DNA of 64,000 nucleotides. Source: Dicyema japonicum (taxonomy: Eukaryota; Dicyemida; Rhombozoa; Dicyemidae). Both the position numbers and the translations under genes were made by a program. This document shows, one piece after another, positions 20,345 to 32,859 of the stretch. The stretch is from assembly GCA_011109175.1 (NCBI GenBank), contig RDEW01000036.1, positions 3,583 to 67,582 of the forward strand. Direction: 5' to 3'. Below the pieces are notes generated by a model. The model was not told the DNA's origin. It did no database searches and saw nothing but the letters and a program-made list of their open reading frames with translations. Position 1 is the first letter of the stretch. Every line of letters starts with the position of its first letter.

Positions 20345-22440
20345 GCTTTGGTTGTCTCTCTTGTGAACTAATTATGTCCCATATTTATGTATACTTGTTT
20401 AAATTAATATTTCTTCATTTTTGAAAATACGAGGTTTATCAAACTTTTATAAAACAAATCTTTGATTGATCAATTCATTACTTTCCTTTTAATGGTAAAA
20501 AATTATGTGAATTCATTATTATATTATTTTTTCAAATATACAGGTGCTCACTTTTTTGGTTTTGTCTACAATAACATGTTTGACGTGGTATGGAGACAAA
20601 ATGGGTAGCCTCGATAAAGGTGCTCACTTTTTTGGTAATAGCAAAATTTAAAACATTTCGTGGTCATCCAAAGTGTAAAAAAGTTAAATATTTATTTAAT
20701 ATAAATTTCTAAATTTTAATTTATAAGATTACCACGCTATATTCTATTTTGTGTCATGTCTCCATCTCTTTGGATAAATTCACAAGAATTGAATACAATA
20801 ATGAGATATTTACTCGTAGTATACTAGTGACATGTCTGAAAATAGTCGATGATCACTCAGAAGATGGTGTCGAAGTCTTTCAGTCATAAATGATGTTTTC
20901 TCCTACATAAAAGCGATGGATCACTCAGGAGGGTTGTTTGTTCTTTCAAAAATGTCTGAATTCTTTCCATATTAGGTCAGTAACACAATACAGGCTATCC
21001 TGGTTCTAGTAAATTAACCAAACTCATTTCCGACAAATATATTGAAATTTTCGGTGTAAATAATAATGTAATCAAAGATAAAAACTCCAAAATGGATAAA
21101 ATTGACTTTCTCTAATTTCTTCATAATTGAGAGTAGCAAATTGAAATGATTAATCAAATTAATTTGATAATGTTTGATAAATCTTGTGCTTCCAATAATA
21201 AAGAAATACTAATACAAAGAAATATATAGAATAGTTAAAACATGGTCCCACAAGAAAGACAAGTATCTCGTGTATGATAAACTTTAGTATTAATGGTTAA
21301 CCACATTAAAATATAAAATTTTAACTAATTTAATTAAATATATTATTTATTTGATTTATCTTTGAGGCAATTTTTAACTTTGAATTTTTGGATTTTTGAA
21401 ATCTATTTTAGTATCTGAAATAAATTGTAGTGAAGAAACAATCCAGGTAGACAATTCTAGTTTTCGATGCGATTTAAAATCCATTTGACCGATTCCCTTG
21501 ATAGACTTGAGATATTTTCTTCGTTTGAGTTACTTTCTTTCAAAAATCATCGTGGACAGATGGTCTTCCAAACACAATTTTCCAAACAGAGGAAACTCAT
21601 TCGATTATAAAAAAATGATACCCTAATCGAATCCCATTGAAAATGCTCAAGGCTATACTTTTGGGAGAGCGTAGAATCGATGACTTCCCATGTAAGGAAA
21701 TCGGTATCGTTATGGGGGATAGTCTAATAGTTAGTGTTTAACACTTTTTTTCGTAGCAGTCTTGGTGTTATTGAAATAAAATCATGGAAACCTTTATTCT
21801 CTTAATTCATCAAGCCGACCACCAACTACAGTTCCATAACATGTGGAATGAACCTAGTGTAATGGTAGAACGTTTTACTATTTTCCTCATTCGAATCCCC
21901 TCTAGTTAGGTTTTTTAGATATATTCAACACACGTTTTTTGAAAGTCATCAGTGTGTAAAAGTTGCTCTAAGACCCTTGACTGAGTATTTATGTTGTATT
22001 TGTCCTCAAAAACAGTTGGGACTAATTTGTTATTTTTGGGTTTCTAATTCGAAGGACTCTGAGTCTGTGACGGTGGTAACTTTTTTAAACTGTTCACTTC
22101 TTTCTTAGTGTATTAGCATTGGTGGTGAGTCATCTATGTCGGAAAATAAATCTTTTTCGACATGGCAATTAGTGCCTTACTGTCGACTTTTATTTCTTCT
22201 GTGCAGGGAGATGAAGAGCTAACAGTTCTGTGTCCTAATCTTACAAAATTATAGAATTTGAAAATTTATGGTCAGTCTTGAGAATGAACGTGAATAATTT
22301 CTAATAGTATGACTATTGGTTGTCGCTAGTAACAAAGCACTACCATCCTGTAGAGATCACTTCCATCATGACACACCACGTGAATTATTGAACACAATGA
22401 TTATTCCATATATTTAGTTAGATTTATTTAAGGTATGAAA
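20345..22440. other. AT-rich gene-free stretch
   Basis: No exon or known repeat recognised. A 19-bp direct repeat, AGGTGCTCACTTTTTTGGT, occurs at about 20541 and 20620. Weak tRNA-like strings near 21853-21900 do not fold into a full cloverleaf. Confidence 0.4.
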
Positions 22441-23360
22441 AACCGGAGTAAAGTCCCTGATACATAATCCACAACATCGTCTCTTATAGGAAATTTCTAT
22501 TTGCGGAAAGTCATAGATCAATGCTACAATCTTCTTTCTCGAAAAATCACTTCTAGCACTCATAGTAACTTACAAGATTCTATATATGCACTTAAAATAC
22601 AACGAATCCTCTTGTCATCATCAACTTATGCACTTGAGAATCTATTGCTTCAAGTCTTTTTCCGATGTATTCAACCTTCTATGAACCTTAGTGTGGTGAA
22701 ATTGAGAAATATTGAAGTGTAACTATATATTGCTTGAAGCTGCATTTGTGTGCCACGAAATTGATGAATCAATATTATCGGCTTACTATTACTCTTAAGT
22801 ATTCAGGGACCACTCAATATCGAGAAATAATATTCTCAAAAATGGCAAAATATGGCATACTGTTTCTATGATGTCATACCTTTAACAATAGTCTTGCGTT
22901 CGAATTTCCCGCTCATTACTAAATTGAAGATTATTTGATTATGTTGTCTTTTTTCTGCGTTTAATTAGTAAGATGTTATATGATTCCCCTATTTCAAAGA
23001 CTTTTCTTTAGCCTTACTCTACTGGATCATTTCCTAGTGGGCACAAACTGTGGTTTTGAATATGTTGGTGCTTGTAAGGACATCTTTCTCTGCGAAGAGA
23101 GCTAGATAAGGTTAAGTAGTTGTTAGTGTTAAACCATAAAAGAACGAGAGACGAAGAACATTTTCTATGCCTTGGGTTAATTTTTTTTTATTAATTAGCT
23201 AGACAGTTTTTATTTCTTATAATAAAATAAATTAAAAAAACTAACAATTAACAACTACTGGCTGTCTCGTAATTGAGAATACATTTCCCCTGACGAGATG
23301 CAAGGAAATGCTTCTTAGATACATTGTGTAACAACAAAAATGTTATATGATTGAAACACC
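22441..23360. other. Unclassified, possibly LINE-derived
   Basis: A plus-strand open frame at 22501-22722 (MRKVIDQCYNLLSRKITSST...) has no family match that I recognise. The rest is AT-rich and uninformative. Confidence 0.3.
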
Positions 23361-23369
23361 ACTTGGTTT

Positions 23370-23960
23370 CCTTCTGGAACAGGACGCTTTCCGGAATGGG
23401 ATATCTATCCAACTTGGGATCGACCAGCCTCGTCCATGCCGTTGTGGATTGCAATGGACTTCACCCGCTCTCTTGCCGTCTCAGCAGAAGCCGGTTCCCG
23501 AGGCATGCGGTCACAAATAGGTTGTGAAGCGCTCTCTTGATGAGGCTGGATTCCTTCGTGTCTGGAACCTGTAGGTCAAGATCGTGAAGATGGAAGCGCC
23601 TAGATGAAGTAACTCTCTTCCCTTCTCTCGAAGGAAATGCTTGATATGGGATGGGGCTTGTATCGACACCTTTTCCCAGTCGAGACTTGTTGATTCCGCG
23701 TTGAAAGCTGGGGATGCTGCTCGACCTTCGAGAATTTTAAGATAAAAAAAGTACAAAAGCCTTTCCTCAAGATTCCATGTACAGCCAGTTGTTGTCGAGA
23801 CGAGTGGAGTCTTCGGGCCCAAGACGGTTTCTTTTCCCGCTTGGGTCAATGATTTCGAAAGTTAGTAATGAGCATCGGAAATGGTTGTTCCAAAGGATTT
23901 CTCTGGCAGTTGTCAAAGGAAACAGCAATTTCATCCTATCAGCTGGATTATTTTGATTGT
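23370..23960 (+). mobile_element. Family A LINE knuckle and C-terminus
   Basis: It encodes GISIQLGIDQPRPCRCG, the LSC...SR region, FHVQPVVVETSGVFGPKTVS and WLFQRISLAVVKGNSNFILS with a following stop. It closely matches the C-terminal pieces at 42855-43095. Frames are interrupted. Confidence 0.75.
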
Positions 23961-23999
23961 CTTGTAACGTAATAATATCCTTTACTTGTTGAAAATTTA

Positions 24000-26660
24000 T
24001 TTATTAACCCTGAGATAATCGAGAAAGTAAAGTCAACTAGTTAGGTGATCCCAGTTCCCGCAACCAAACGTGCCATCCTAAGCCTGTGCGTCTCCATTGT
24101 TCCCACTGTCGAACGGAAATGTTTTCTTTGATCCTTGCTGAGGAAGCCGATTGGAGAAGGAAATTTCTTAGCCAACCGATTTTCTTTTGCGTGGAACAGT
24201 GAGAGGCTTAGTGGGTGTCCATCGCATCTACGAGTTGTAGATTCCGTCAACAGGGGAGGCATTTCAGTTTCACATTGTGGTCCCAGCATACGTATTGTTT
24301 TTCTTTGCAATAAGTTTAGTTTTTGGATAGTGGTCTCTGATTGCGCGAATCTCCACGCAGCAGAGGCATATTCCACAGCCGGCGCGATGTCTATGGATCC
24401 GATTGCTTTATACATATTCGCTGTGGTCTTCTGGATGAGGGCCCGTGTGACATTCAATTTCTGTAGTCCTTTGGTGAAGACTTGTTTGGCATGGTAGGTA
24501 AATTTAAGCAGCCTGTCTTATGTCAGTCCCAGGATTGAGGGGTTTCTTGTGACAGGTGTCCAGTATGTCCGATGAAGATTTCTGGTTCTTCTTTGTACCG
24601 CCGGTCGGAGGTGAATAGAGTGCATGATGATTTTGAGCCGATACCGAGAGACGGTTAGCTATCAACCAATCGTGGATACAATCCGAGTGAGACTGCTTCT
24701 GCTGTCTAACTGCTTCTTGTTGCAATGATGATATCGTCAGCATAGGAAAGCAGTAGGAAGTCCTTGTCAATGTCTGCTGGTAGGTTGTGGAGGAAAGGTT
24801 GAATAGAGTGGGGGACAAAGGCAAACCTTGGGGCACTCCGCTTGGTAGTAAACGTGATCGTGATCTGAGGTGGCCACAGATGACCCTCCCACGTCTTCCA
24901 GATAAAAATTGGCCAGCCATAGCTTCAAGTTAGGGCGAATTTTTGAATCAAAGATTTTTCCAATTAAATGTTTCCTCGTACAGAGTCAAACCTCTTGCTG
25001 ATGTCAATCGAGACCATTGTTGTCCGCATGTGTTTTGGGGTAGTGTTGACCATCCGCAAAGAACTGTGAAAGCGTTGATAAGAAAGTCGTGGTTGATCTT
25101 CCACAACAGAATCCGTGTTAGAAATTCGGTTGAGTTAGGGAAGGAGTAATATCAGATAGGATCAACTTTTCCAACACTTTTGTCATTCTAGAGATCAATG
25201 AGATTGGTCTGTATGAATTGGGATCTCCTTTTGGTTTTCCGGTCTTATGAATTGGAGTGATGAGCGAATTCTTCCATATTTGGGAAATAGTGTTCCAGAT
25301 AACGGACAGGTTAAAAATTTCTGTTATGTAGCTAATTTCGTATTCGCTTAGGTGTTTTAGGTGAATTGAAGATATACTTTGTCTGGGCCGCAGACCGTGA
25401 GTTCTTTAATTGGGCGATAACCTCTGAGACCTGCTTGTCTGAGAATAGTTCTTGGTAAGGTTCATTTTTCGGTTTGCGGGCACGTACTTTGATATTCAGT
25501 TGTTTAGAGAATTTCTAGAAGCTGTTCGCAGCGTAGTGTTTCATAAGTAGATTAATGTGTATATGACAAATATGCTCTGGAGAAGGGTTACAGGTTCCGT
25601 TCGTATCTTCCAACTCTGATTTAATTTGTTTTAATGTTTTCCAAAATTGATAAGATGAACTTTTCCCGTTAAGCGATTGATTAGGCCACCTCTGATCCTG
25701 ATGGTCTTTTATTCTCTGGTTGATACTTTTGTTTTGTTGTCTGATGGATTTCAACTCCGTCGATGGCATCTTTTCATTTGGTTCCTTCGTTTTATGAGTG
25801 TAAGTGTCCGGGAATTGAGGGTAGGTATAAAATTCGTGTATGATGAGAGAGAAATATGTTGTCAGCCTTTTGAATGGCCACACTGATGATTTTTTGCGGC
25901 TTCATCCATCGAACGTATATGGGATGATAGTCCTTTGACCAATTCCAGGTCTACGAAGTCAGACCAGTCAACCTTCTTATAATTCTTGAAACTTTTCACT
26001 TCGGTCAGCAATATCCGGCGTTTCCGAAATCCTCTTAACGTAAGAAGGATGGAATTATGGTCGCTGGAGAAACCATAGTTCACATCCATGTAGTATTCCA
26101 GCTAAAGAGGGAGAACACGAGGTTAAATCAGCTATCAGTGTTCCTTAAATAGATTCTGGTGTGTAATTTAGGTTCATTCAGGACAAACATATCAATAAGA
26201 CCATTTGCGATGAACTAGCCTCGGGTGTCAGAGGATTGTGAAGCTAGCCAAAAGGGGTGTCGGGCATTTAGGTCACCGCATATTAGAGCGTTCTTTAGTG
26301 CTGAGAGACAGGGTATATTTGGGTGTAGGATTTTGGGCAGGATCCTTGTGGTGTAGGTTAATCAAGGTTGATATAAAAAGGCGAGTACAGCTCCATTTTG
26401 ATAGTGATCTGCTCCATGGTATCGTCTGACTCCAAAAGTTATGAGGTCCGTCGACACACGTTAATGAAAGGTATACCGTTCTTTATAATTGTGAGTAGTC
26501 CTCCACCTGGTCTTCCTTGACGGTCCGTACGGATTACTGTGTATCCTGGGAAAGAGGGTGGTGAGAGAGGGTGAGTAAAGGATGAGAGTTCCTGGATCTC
26601 TAAGTTCCAGGATCTTCCTTTTAATTCCATTTGTATTTAGTTGTAGAATTATTAGGTCTC
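24000..26660 (-). mobile_element. Family C (jockey-like) LINE, longest copy
   Basis: On the minus strand from 26.63 kb downward: AP-endonuclease (FPGYTVIRTDRQGRPGGGLL; SDHNSILLTL), linker, RT (LPSGVPQGLPLSPTLFN; active-site block degenerate), thumb (APAVEYASAAWRFAQSETTI) and terminus LVAGTGIT with stop at 24041. The 3' UTR ends in ATTAACCCTGAG-type sequence near 24005, the inverted TTAATAAAT tail. It spans about 2.6 kb and has many frameshifts. The 5' end of the endonuclease is missing or unrecognisable. Confidence 0.85.
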
Positions 26661-26944
26661 CGGGTGGACCAGGGATTTTTCTAATGTCGCCACAACACTA
26701 GACGTAGTCGGAGGCATGTAACTTACGGAACCCCCAAGAGGTGGGGAGAAGTTATTGACTCTTTCGTTCCTTTCAGGAATAGGTGACACCTTCTCGAGTG
26801 AACCACAAGACACCAAGTTAACTATATCACGTTGCAATCTACTTGTTAAAAATAATTAATTAACTATAAAATTTTAAATATTTACTATTGAATTTTCAAA
26901 TTATTCGTAGGCGAATAAAATTAAATATTTAAGTTTTAGCTAAA

Positions 26945-27165
26945 ATTATCATATCTCTCCAATATCTTCACCCCTCGTTAGAGCTTCTATACAACAAATT
27001 GTTCTACCGAGTATCGAGCACGCTTGTGCTGCATGGATTGCCTCTTTATCACTATCGGCACAGAGCAAGCTGGAAGTTTTACAAAATCGATATCTCAGAA
27101 TACTATTGAGATCTTCGAAAAAGACGCCTACCTCGTTACTCAGACCAACAAACAAAAATAGTTTA
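26945..27165 (+). mobile_element. LINE RT thumb fragment (family C-like)
   Basis: The plus strand encodes RALIQQIVLPSIEHACAAWI, then SAQSKLEVLQNRYLRILLRS. This is the region after the RT active site in jockey-type LINEs (PxLEYAxxxW...LExxQRRxLR). Nothing else of the element is present. Confidence 0.65.
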
Positions 27166-27440
27166 TTCATGTGTCATAATTATCAATTGACGCATTTTTA
27201 TGATAATAATTTTTATCATTTTTGTAGTACCTAAATAATGACACGTGACATAACATATAATAGCCACTAAACCGACTATCATCAACACGTGCTAAGGGAT
27301 CACGAAAAACCAAGCATTGATTAGTAGAAATTCAAATGTGGTGAAAATATTAAATTTAATTAAAATAAAATTAATTTATTATAAGTAAATTTTTAAATAA
27401 ATTTGAAATCAATTCACATTTTAAAACCAAAAATAACGAT

Positions 27441-28860
27441 ATGAGGTGCCCCCATGAATTAGACGTATATTTAATTCCCCACCTAAGAATGAGGAACGTC
27501 ATAATTTACTGCCTAGAACTGGTTATCCTGTGTAAGCTATCTCCCAGATCGACCAGACTGACTTCTCTGACCAGCAGAACGTCGAAATTATGTACGCCGT
27601 TCTCCAATCTGCCTTCTCCCTGTTGAAGTCCCACGAAATGATCGAAGACACGATAATTCTCCAAAGACTCCGCAAAAAGATCCTCGACCAAGCTGGAGAC
27701 ACCAGTATCATCGATCAGTGTCACGACGAACGGATAATCGACAAGTTTCTTGACATTATTCGCGGAATTGTCAAACGGGACAGAATCTTCGACGATTGGC
27801 AGAGTCATCGTGACTTTCTGGTGTCGAGTCTTACAGATTTCCAGAGTTTGTTCAATCCCCACATGAAATCAGAAGAAAATATGTTTCTTCCCCTTCTCAG
27901 ACGTTTCATGGGATATGACGAGCTCAGAGTAGTCTATAAAACCGTGATAAAGTACCATGACCTCGTCCAACCAAAGATTGAGACCATTGACTCTTACAAG
28001 AAGACAAAAGATGCCTACATTCGCGGACAATTTATCGACATCTTACCAACGGAAATCCTAATTGAGATATTCAAACTCATCCCCCGTTCTTGTCTTGCCA
28101 ATGTGGCCTATGTCTGTAAACGGTGGAGACGATTGACCTTATGTACTCAGCTGTGGACCTTCTTTGACTTAAAACCTCATCTATCTGCCTTTTCAATCCC
28201 AGGTCTCCTCAAGTTTGTGATCCCCAAGGTCAGGTTTTCTGTTATGGGCCTGTCCTTGTCGAATTGTGAGGACATTAATGACGAACTGGTTAGCTTCATG
28301 TTTACATGTTCTAGGCAACTAGGTTCCTCTCCTTATGTCCCCTCGTCCATGACCTCGACCTTTCGTATACACGTGTTACGGATCAACTATTTTTGAATTT
28401 TTTTTCCCAGTCAAAGTCGCTCTCGCAGTTAAAGAGTCTAAATCTTTCGGGATGCTCTCAAATCACTGATGTGGCCCTTCAAGCTTTGGGAGGTCCTCGT
28501 TTGAAGTCTTTGGAGGACTTGGATCTCTCAGGATGTGAGAATATTACTGATACTGGGCTCCTGTTAGTCATTTTTGTTACTTTCAGATCTCTGGTTTCAT
28601 CCGGTGAGGAGTCGGATAGCCCACTGATCCTCAAGAGACTCAAGTCGCTAAATCTGTCAGGATGTCGCTTTCTTACCGGACCAGGCTTGGTTAGATTTGT
28701 TGAATCGTGTCCCCAAATTGTACCAGAACAGCTGTACTACTGCTCGATTGTTCAGGACGGTCCTTTTCCACGACTGGCGAACGGATGCTCTAATGCGTGC
28801 CCTTTTTGTGTGGTTTCATCGAAAATGACTTTTTATGATTTTTATTTAACAAATTTCTAA
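27441..28860 (+). CDS. FBXL5: FBXL5-type F-box protein with hemerythrin iron-sensing domain
   Basis: Substrate receptor of an SCF (SKP1-CUL1) ubiquitin ligase that in vertebrates destroys IRP2 when iron and oxygen are sufficient. Three introns (27522-27547, 28289-28314, 28563-28586) leave exactly 447 codons plus stop; human FBXL5 has 691. Domains: hemerythrin-like (about 1-160) with IPHLRM, SHEMIED, CHDERI and PHMKSEE, covering all seven expected iron ligands (His, His-Glu, Glu, His, His, Glu); F-box (ILPTEILIEIFKLIP...CKRWRRL); LRRs (LDLSYTRVTD, LNLSGCSQITDVALQAL, LDLSGCENITDTGL, LNLSGCRFLTGPGL). The end matches the vertebrate Fe-S region: YYC, then NGC, SNAC and PFC, i.e. four Cys but with changed spacing. 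The long disordered segment between vertebrate LRRs is absent. The start is the only ATG giving the family's DVxxxPHxRM N-terminus. Confidence 0.93.
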
Positions 28861-28864
28861 TTTT

Positions 28865-29584
28865 ATTCCTTATATCGATTTATTGACTTATTTGTTTAAA
28901 TAAACATAATTGAAACAACTTAAGCCCTCTAACTAAAGTGGCCCGGATTGCGTGAGTGTTCCCTTTAATCATTGCCTCATTTCGATCGATTCTTCGTATT
29001 AGGGAGAAATGCGTCTGTCATCTCTTATTTTGGCTGTTTACAAGGTTTTCTATGGATTTAATTTTGTGGTCATAATTAAACCACAGATTAAGAATTATAG
29101 TGAAGTCATCATGATATGAGTAAAACTTTTTTCATCCAAATGAAAAGGGGAACGAAAGGTTTTTTGAATTTGAGTTGAAATATAACTTTAGGTATTCTGA
29201 TTGTTGATTTTCGCTTAAAATAGTGAAATATCACATGAATAGACAATTCCTTTTTACAGGACTTTGGGTTTCTGACGTCTTTCAATTTCGATACTTAGTC
29301 AGGACTCACGAGGACAAGCCTTTTCATCGATCACTAAACTTTTTTTTATGATTCACTTTATTAAACATGAAATAGAACTATATAGAAATTTTTTCAAATA
29401 CACCTAAACTTTCCGGTTTATTACCATTCCCGATCAATTAAAATTCTATAATTTCACTAAAATATGGTAATTATCCACTATAATCTTGTTAGGCATGTAA
29501 TCTCTTAAAAAGACTGAGGAAAGATAATTCGGGACAACCATAGACACTGAATAATATCATTTTCCAATCTATGAATGAATCATC
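28865..29584. other. No gene recognised
   Basis: AT-rich intergenic DNA after FBXL5. The segment CCTTATATCGATTTATTGAC just after the stop probably belongs to the 3' UTR; no clear polyadenylation signal pattern is assignable. Confidence 0.35.
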
Positions 29585-29730
29585 TCTTCTCTTCGGAAGC
29601 GAAAGCATGTGATGGAATATTGGAGGATGTATTTGGTCGGCACAAACAGACGTTCTACCTTGGGTTACTTAATTGGGACTGTTTGTGCTAGGCTGATTGT
29701 AAGTCTGACGTTAATAAATAAAATCATATT
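29585..29730 (+). repeat. SINE1 3' fragment
   Basis: CTCTTCGGAAGCGAAAGCAT through GACGTTAATAAATAAAATC matches the last 140 bp of SINE1 (16480-16620 and 60420-60560). It is 5'-truncated as expected for retroposition. Confidence 0.75.
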
Positions 29731-29949
29731 ATGGTCAATAATTGATATTCGTTCCGAAAGTTACTATAATCTCGGTAGTGCTCTGCTCAATGGACATGCA
29801 CAAAACGTTAAACTCAGTTTCGAGGAAGATACTCTGGATTAGACCGTGACAGGAGGAAGATACCCTTCTAGGGAAGGCGTAATTAAGCGTGGTCTTGACG
29901 AACTGTTAGTAAATATTCGTCAGTGATTCTATGGATTGGTTGTGACGTG

Positions 29950-31420
29950 ATAAGAGTGACAGATGATTTCGTAAGAGAAGGGAACATTCAGTTGGAGTTT
30001 ATACATTCACTTATGAGGTCAATTTTATCGTGCAAAAGTAGCGTGGCTCTCTGAATGTCTGTGTCCTTGGCAGCGATGACAAAGTCATCGGCATACGTAA
30101 GGACAATTGAGTTTGGAGTAGTCGAAATGCTACTCAGGTGGTGGTTGAAAAGGCTCGGAATGACAGAACTCTGTGGAACCCCGTTTAGAAGATACCTGAA
30201 CCGCGAACTGCAAGAGTGGAGGCATTCTTGTTTGAGTCGGTCAGACACGAAATTCAAGAGCCAGCGCATCCAGATGGATGGGATTTCAGAAAAAATTTTG
30301 TTGGACAGTACTACACGTGAGATGCCTTGGTGGATGCAAGTACCTTCCTTTCAGGAGGAGAGAAGTTATTGAAACCCTTTGACAAGGGTTCTCAGGTGGG
30401 TAGTTGTGAAGTGGAGTGAGAGGAACCCATGCTGATGATTGGCAAACAAGATGTGAATTTAAATTTCTTTAAAGACGATTTTCTCCAAAATTTTGGAAAC
30501 CACAGACAGAAAGGAGATAAGTCTGAACAATGAAGGATCTACTGGACTCTTGTTAAGCTTTAGGATTGGGATAATCTTGATTTTTCAATAAAGCTGGAAT
30601 TCGGGATGAGTTTATTGAATATTTTAATAAAGCCGTTAAATCATGGATTCAGTTTGAACTAAGGTTCTTAAGTGGAAGATACTAAGACTATCAGGTCATT
30701 TTGCGGTGGAGTTCATCTTAAGGTGACTAATAAAAGAATAAAACTTCATCAACTCATTGGCCCGACTTGAAAAGTATTTCAGTTTTGCTTCTTTTTGGCT
30801 GGTACCCTTGGGAGACTGAATTGAGTTTTTAGCAGCTTCTAATCGTCTACCAGAATCTTCTTGGGTTGGTTTTGTAGTTTATACTTTCTACAGATTCTTT
30901 TGCTCTGCAATGAGCGAACATAGTTTTGTTAATGTCGGACGACTCTGAATGTACCTTACCGCTATTTGCTGGATTTCATCTCTTCAAATGTCTTCTTTTA
31001 CAAATCAATGAAATTGCTTCTTGGTTGAAGTACAGATTGAAGTAGAGTATGAAACCATTCGGTATGAACTTATTATAAATAGTTAGAATCGCCGAGTTGA
31101 ATGAGCTTAAAGCTTCATCAAAAGAGTGAAATTTTTCAAATGCAAACTTGAAATTTTCCTATGATAGTTCACTTGAATTTTTCATAAATGCTCTTTTTTA
31201 GATAACTTAAGTACGTCTGTATAAGTCTCGCGGGATGAAAAATCTAGTCACAAAAATAGGGTAATGTCGATTAGCCAGGAAGGTTCTTTTGCATTAAAAT
31301 CATTGAAATCCATATCTATGGTTCGAAGAAACAGTAGGTTTGGTTAGTAGCAACGTGAAGAGGGAGGAATATACGTGTTGATAATGGTACATGGAGTCGA
31401 GTTAACGCTGATGACTAGGG
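29950..31420 (-). mobile_element. Family C-like LINE: endonuclease end and RT
   Basis: Minus strand, from 31.3 kb down: DFNAKEPSWL (AP-endonuclease motif), a Lys-rich linker, KLNKSPVDPSLFRLISFLSV and SKILEKIVF (RT fingers), RYLLNGVPQSSVIPSLFN (motif B) and LTYADDFVIAAKD (motif C). The frame is broken many times, and the thumb and the -GIT end are not recognised. Confidence 0.75.
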
Positions 31421-31544
31421 CAATTTTTTATAGCCAGTAAAATTTAAAATATAGCACTTAAAAACATTTAGCATGTATAAACCACAAAATATAGCAATAA
31501 AAATTATAGCACTTAATAATTTTTAATTTTTAAAAAAGAAAACA

Positions 31545-31720
31545 AGCAAAGTCTTTTAGTTAAAAGGCTAGAATTACGAAGGCGTTCCACTTATCACCCC
31601 TATTTCGAGCCTCTGTCTCAACCAGAATCTTTCGAGTGGTTCGCATCTCTTCGAAGTAAGCCTTCGGCGATATTGAGTCTTCCACAAAATCCAAGTATTT
31701 CATCCTTTTATATTCTTTAT
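31545..31720 (-). mobile_element. Family A LINE 3' fragment
   Basis: About 170 bp match 43340-43540 (CAAAGTCTTTTAG, CTCTGTCTCAACCA, TTCGAAGT), which encodes the C-terminal RQRIEMTVIIGNAYII block of family A on the minus strand. Confidence 0.55.
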
Positions 31721-32179
31721 GTAATGTAATTTTTTTCTGCTCCGACTCTGAGTAACAAATCTAATCCAGAATAGTTTAAAGCTATTGTTCTTAATGAGTG
31801 TAGATGTAGTGCTAATTAATTGATTGTGTTTTTAGAATTCCCCCACATTCGAAAGAACTAATTATATCATATAAGGCGTCCTAATTTTCGATTCTTTGTT
31901 GTAGCACTTTTAAATTTCTTTGAAAAGAGCTGGCTTACTGAACGCATTTCCTTGCAGAATGTCAGGGAAATTCCTTCTCGATTCTGAGAACAGCCATTAG
32001 TTTTTAAATTTATTTTGCTGTTTTAAAAAATTTCTGTGATGAATCGAATAGCATGCATCTTAGATTGTTATATATTGATTTAGTGTCTTTGAATAAACAG
32101 TAATTCAAACACATTTATGTTAATTAATTGATTGTGGTTACAAAATTTATAGCAAACATTTATTATAGCATTTATAGCC

Positions 32180-32520
32180 ATCTTTTCTCGATGCTCCGAC
32201 CGTGAACCCACACATTTTCTATACGGAATGGGGATCTTTTATCCCTCCTCTTCTGAAATTTCCTCCAGTTGCTTCTATGATAGACTCAAGTGTTCTCTCT
32301 ATCCGTATATTTTTCCTGTAAATTGATTGCTTTTGACTGGATCTCTTGAATTTTTATTAGGTTCGTTGCCGCAAGGTTAGATCACCACGCAGCAATACGT
32401 AGCTTATTGTTGGCTCTATATACTGCTTGTAGAGGGTCCCGACACTTGGCGGATAAATTTTTCCACAGTTCAAAAAAAAGGCTTTTACAAAATTGATCTT
32501 CTTTTTAAAACTAATAATAA
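32180..32520 (-). mobile_element. Family C LINE 3' end
   Basis: Close relative of 14400-14765: CATCTTTTCTCGATGCTCCG, CACACATTTTCTATACGG and ACTGCTTGTAGAGGGTCCCG are shared. It encodes the end of the polyprotein on the minus strand, with stops. Confidence 0.65.
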
Positions 32521-32859
32521 AGTCGGATTTTCAGAATCCTAAAGACCAAGACAAGGAAGAGCTATTTCTGGATCTTCTTTCCTGTAGGAGACATCAGAAC
32601 CAGAAATTGCATCAATGACTATTTTTTCTGGAATTTTTAAAATTCTTTGTTATGAAGAGGGAATTGAAGACCAAATATCTTTGATAATGCCTGATTTCAT
32701 CATTTTATGGACAATCTCCATGTACAATCTCCATGTTACCTTACTCACCCATTTCTCAATCCAATTAGAACTTATCAACATGTGGAAAAACTATATGTTT
32801 CCAGAGGAGGTGTCGAAAATGAGAAAATTTAAAAAGTTTGTTTTTACTTTTAAAAAATA

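Noticed and set aside
21853-21905. Possible tRNA (GTGTAATGGTAGAACG...ATTCGAATCCC)
   Set aside because: A- and B-box-like strings exist, but no acceptor or anticodon stem pairs.
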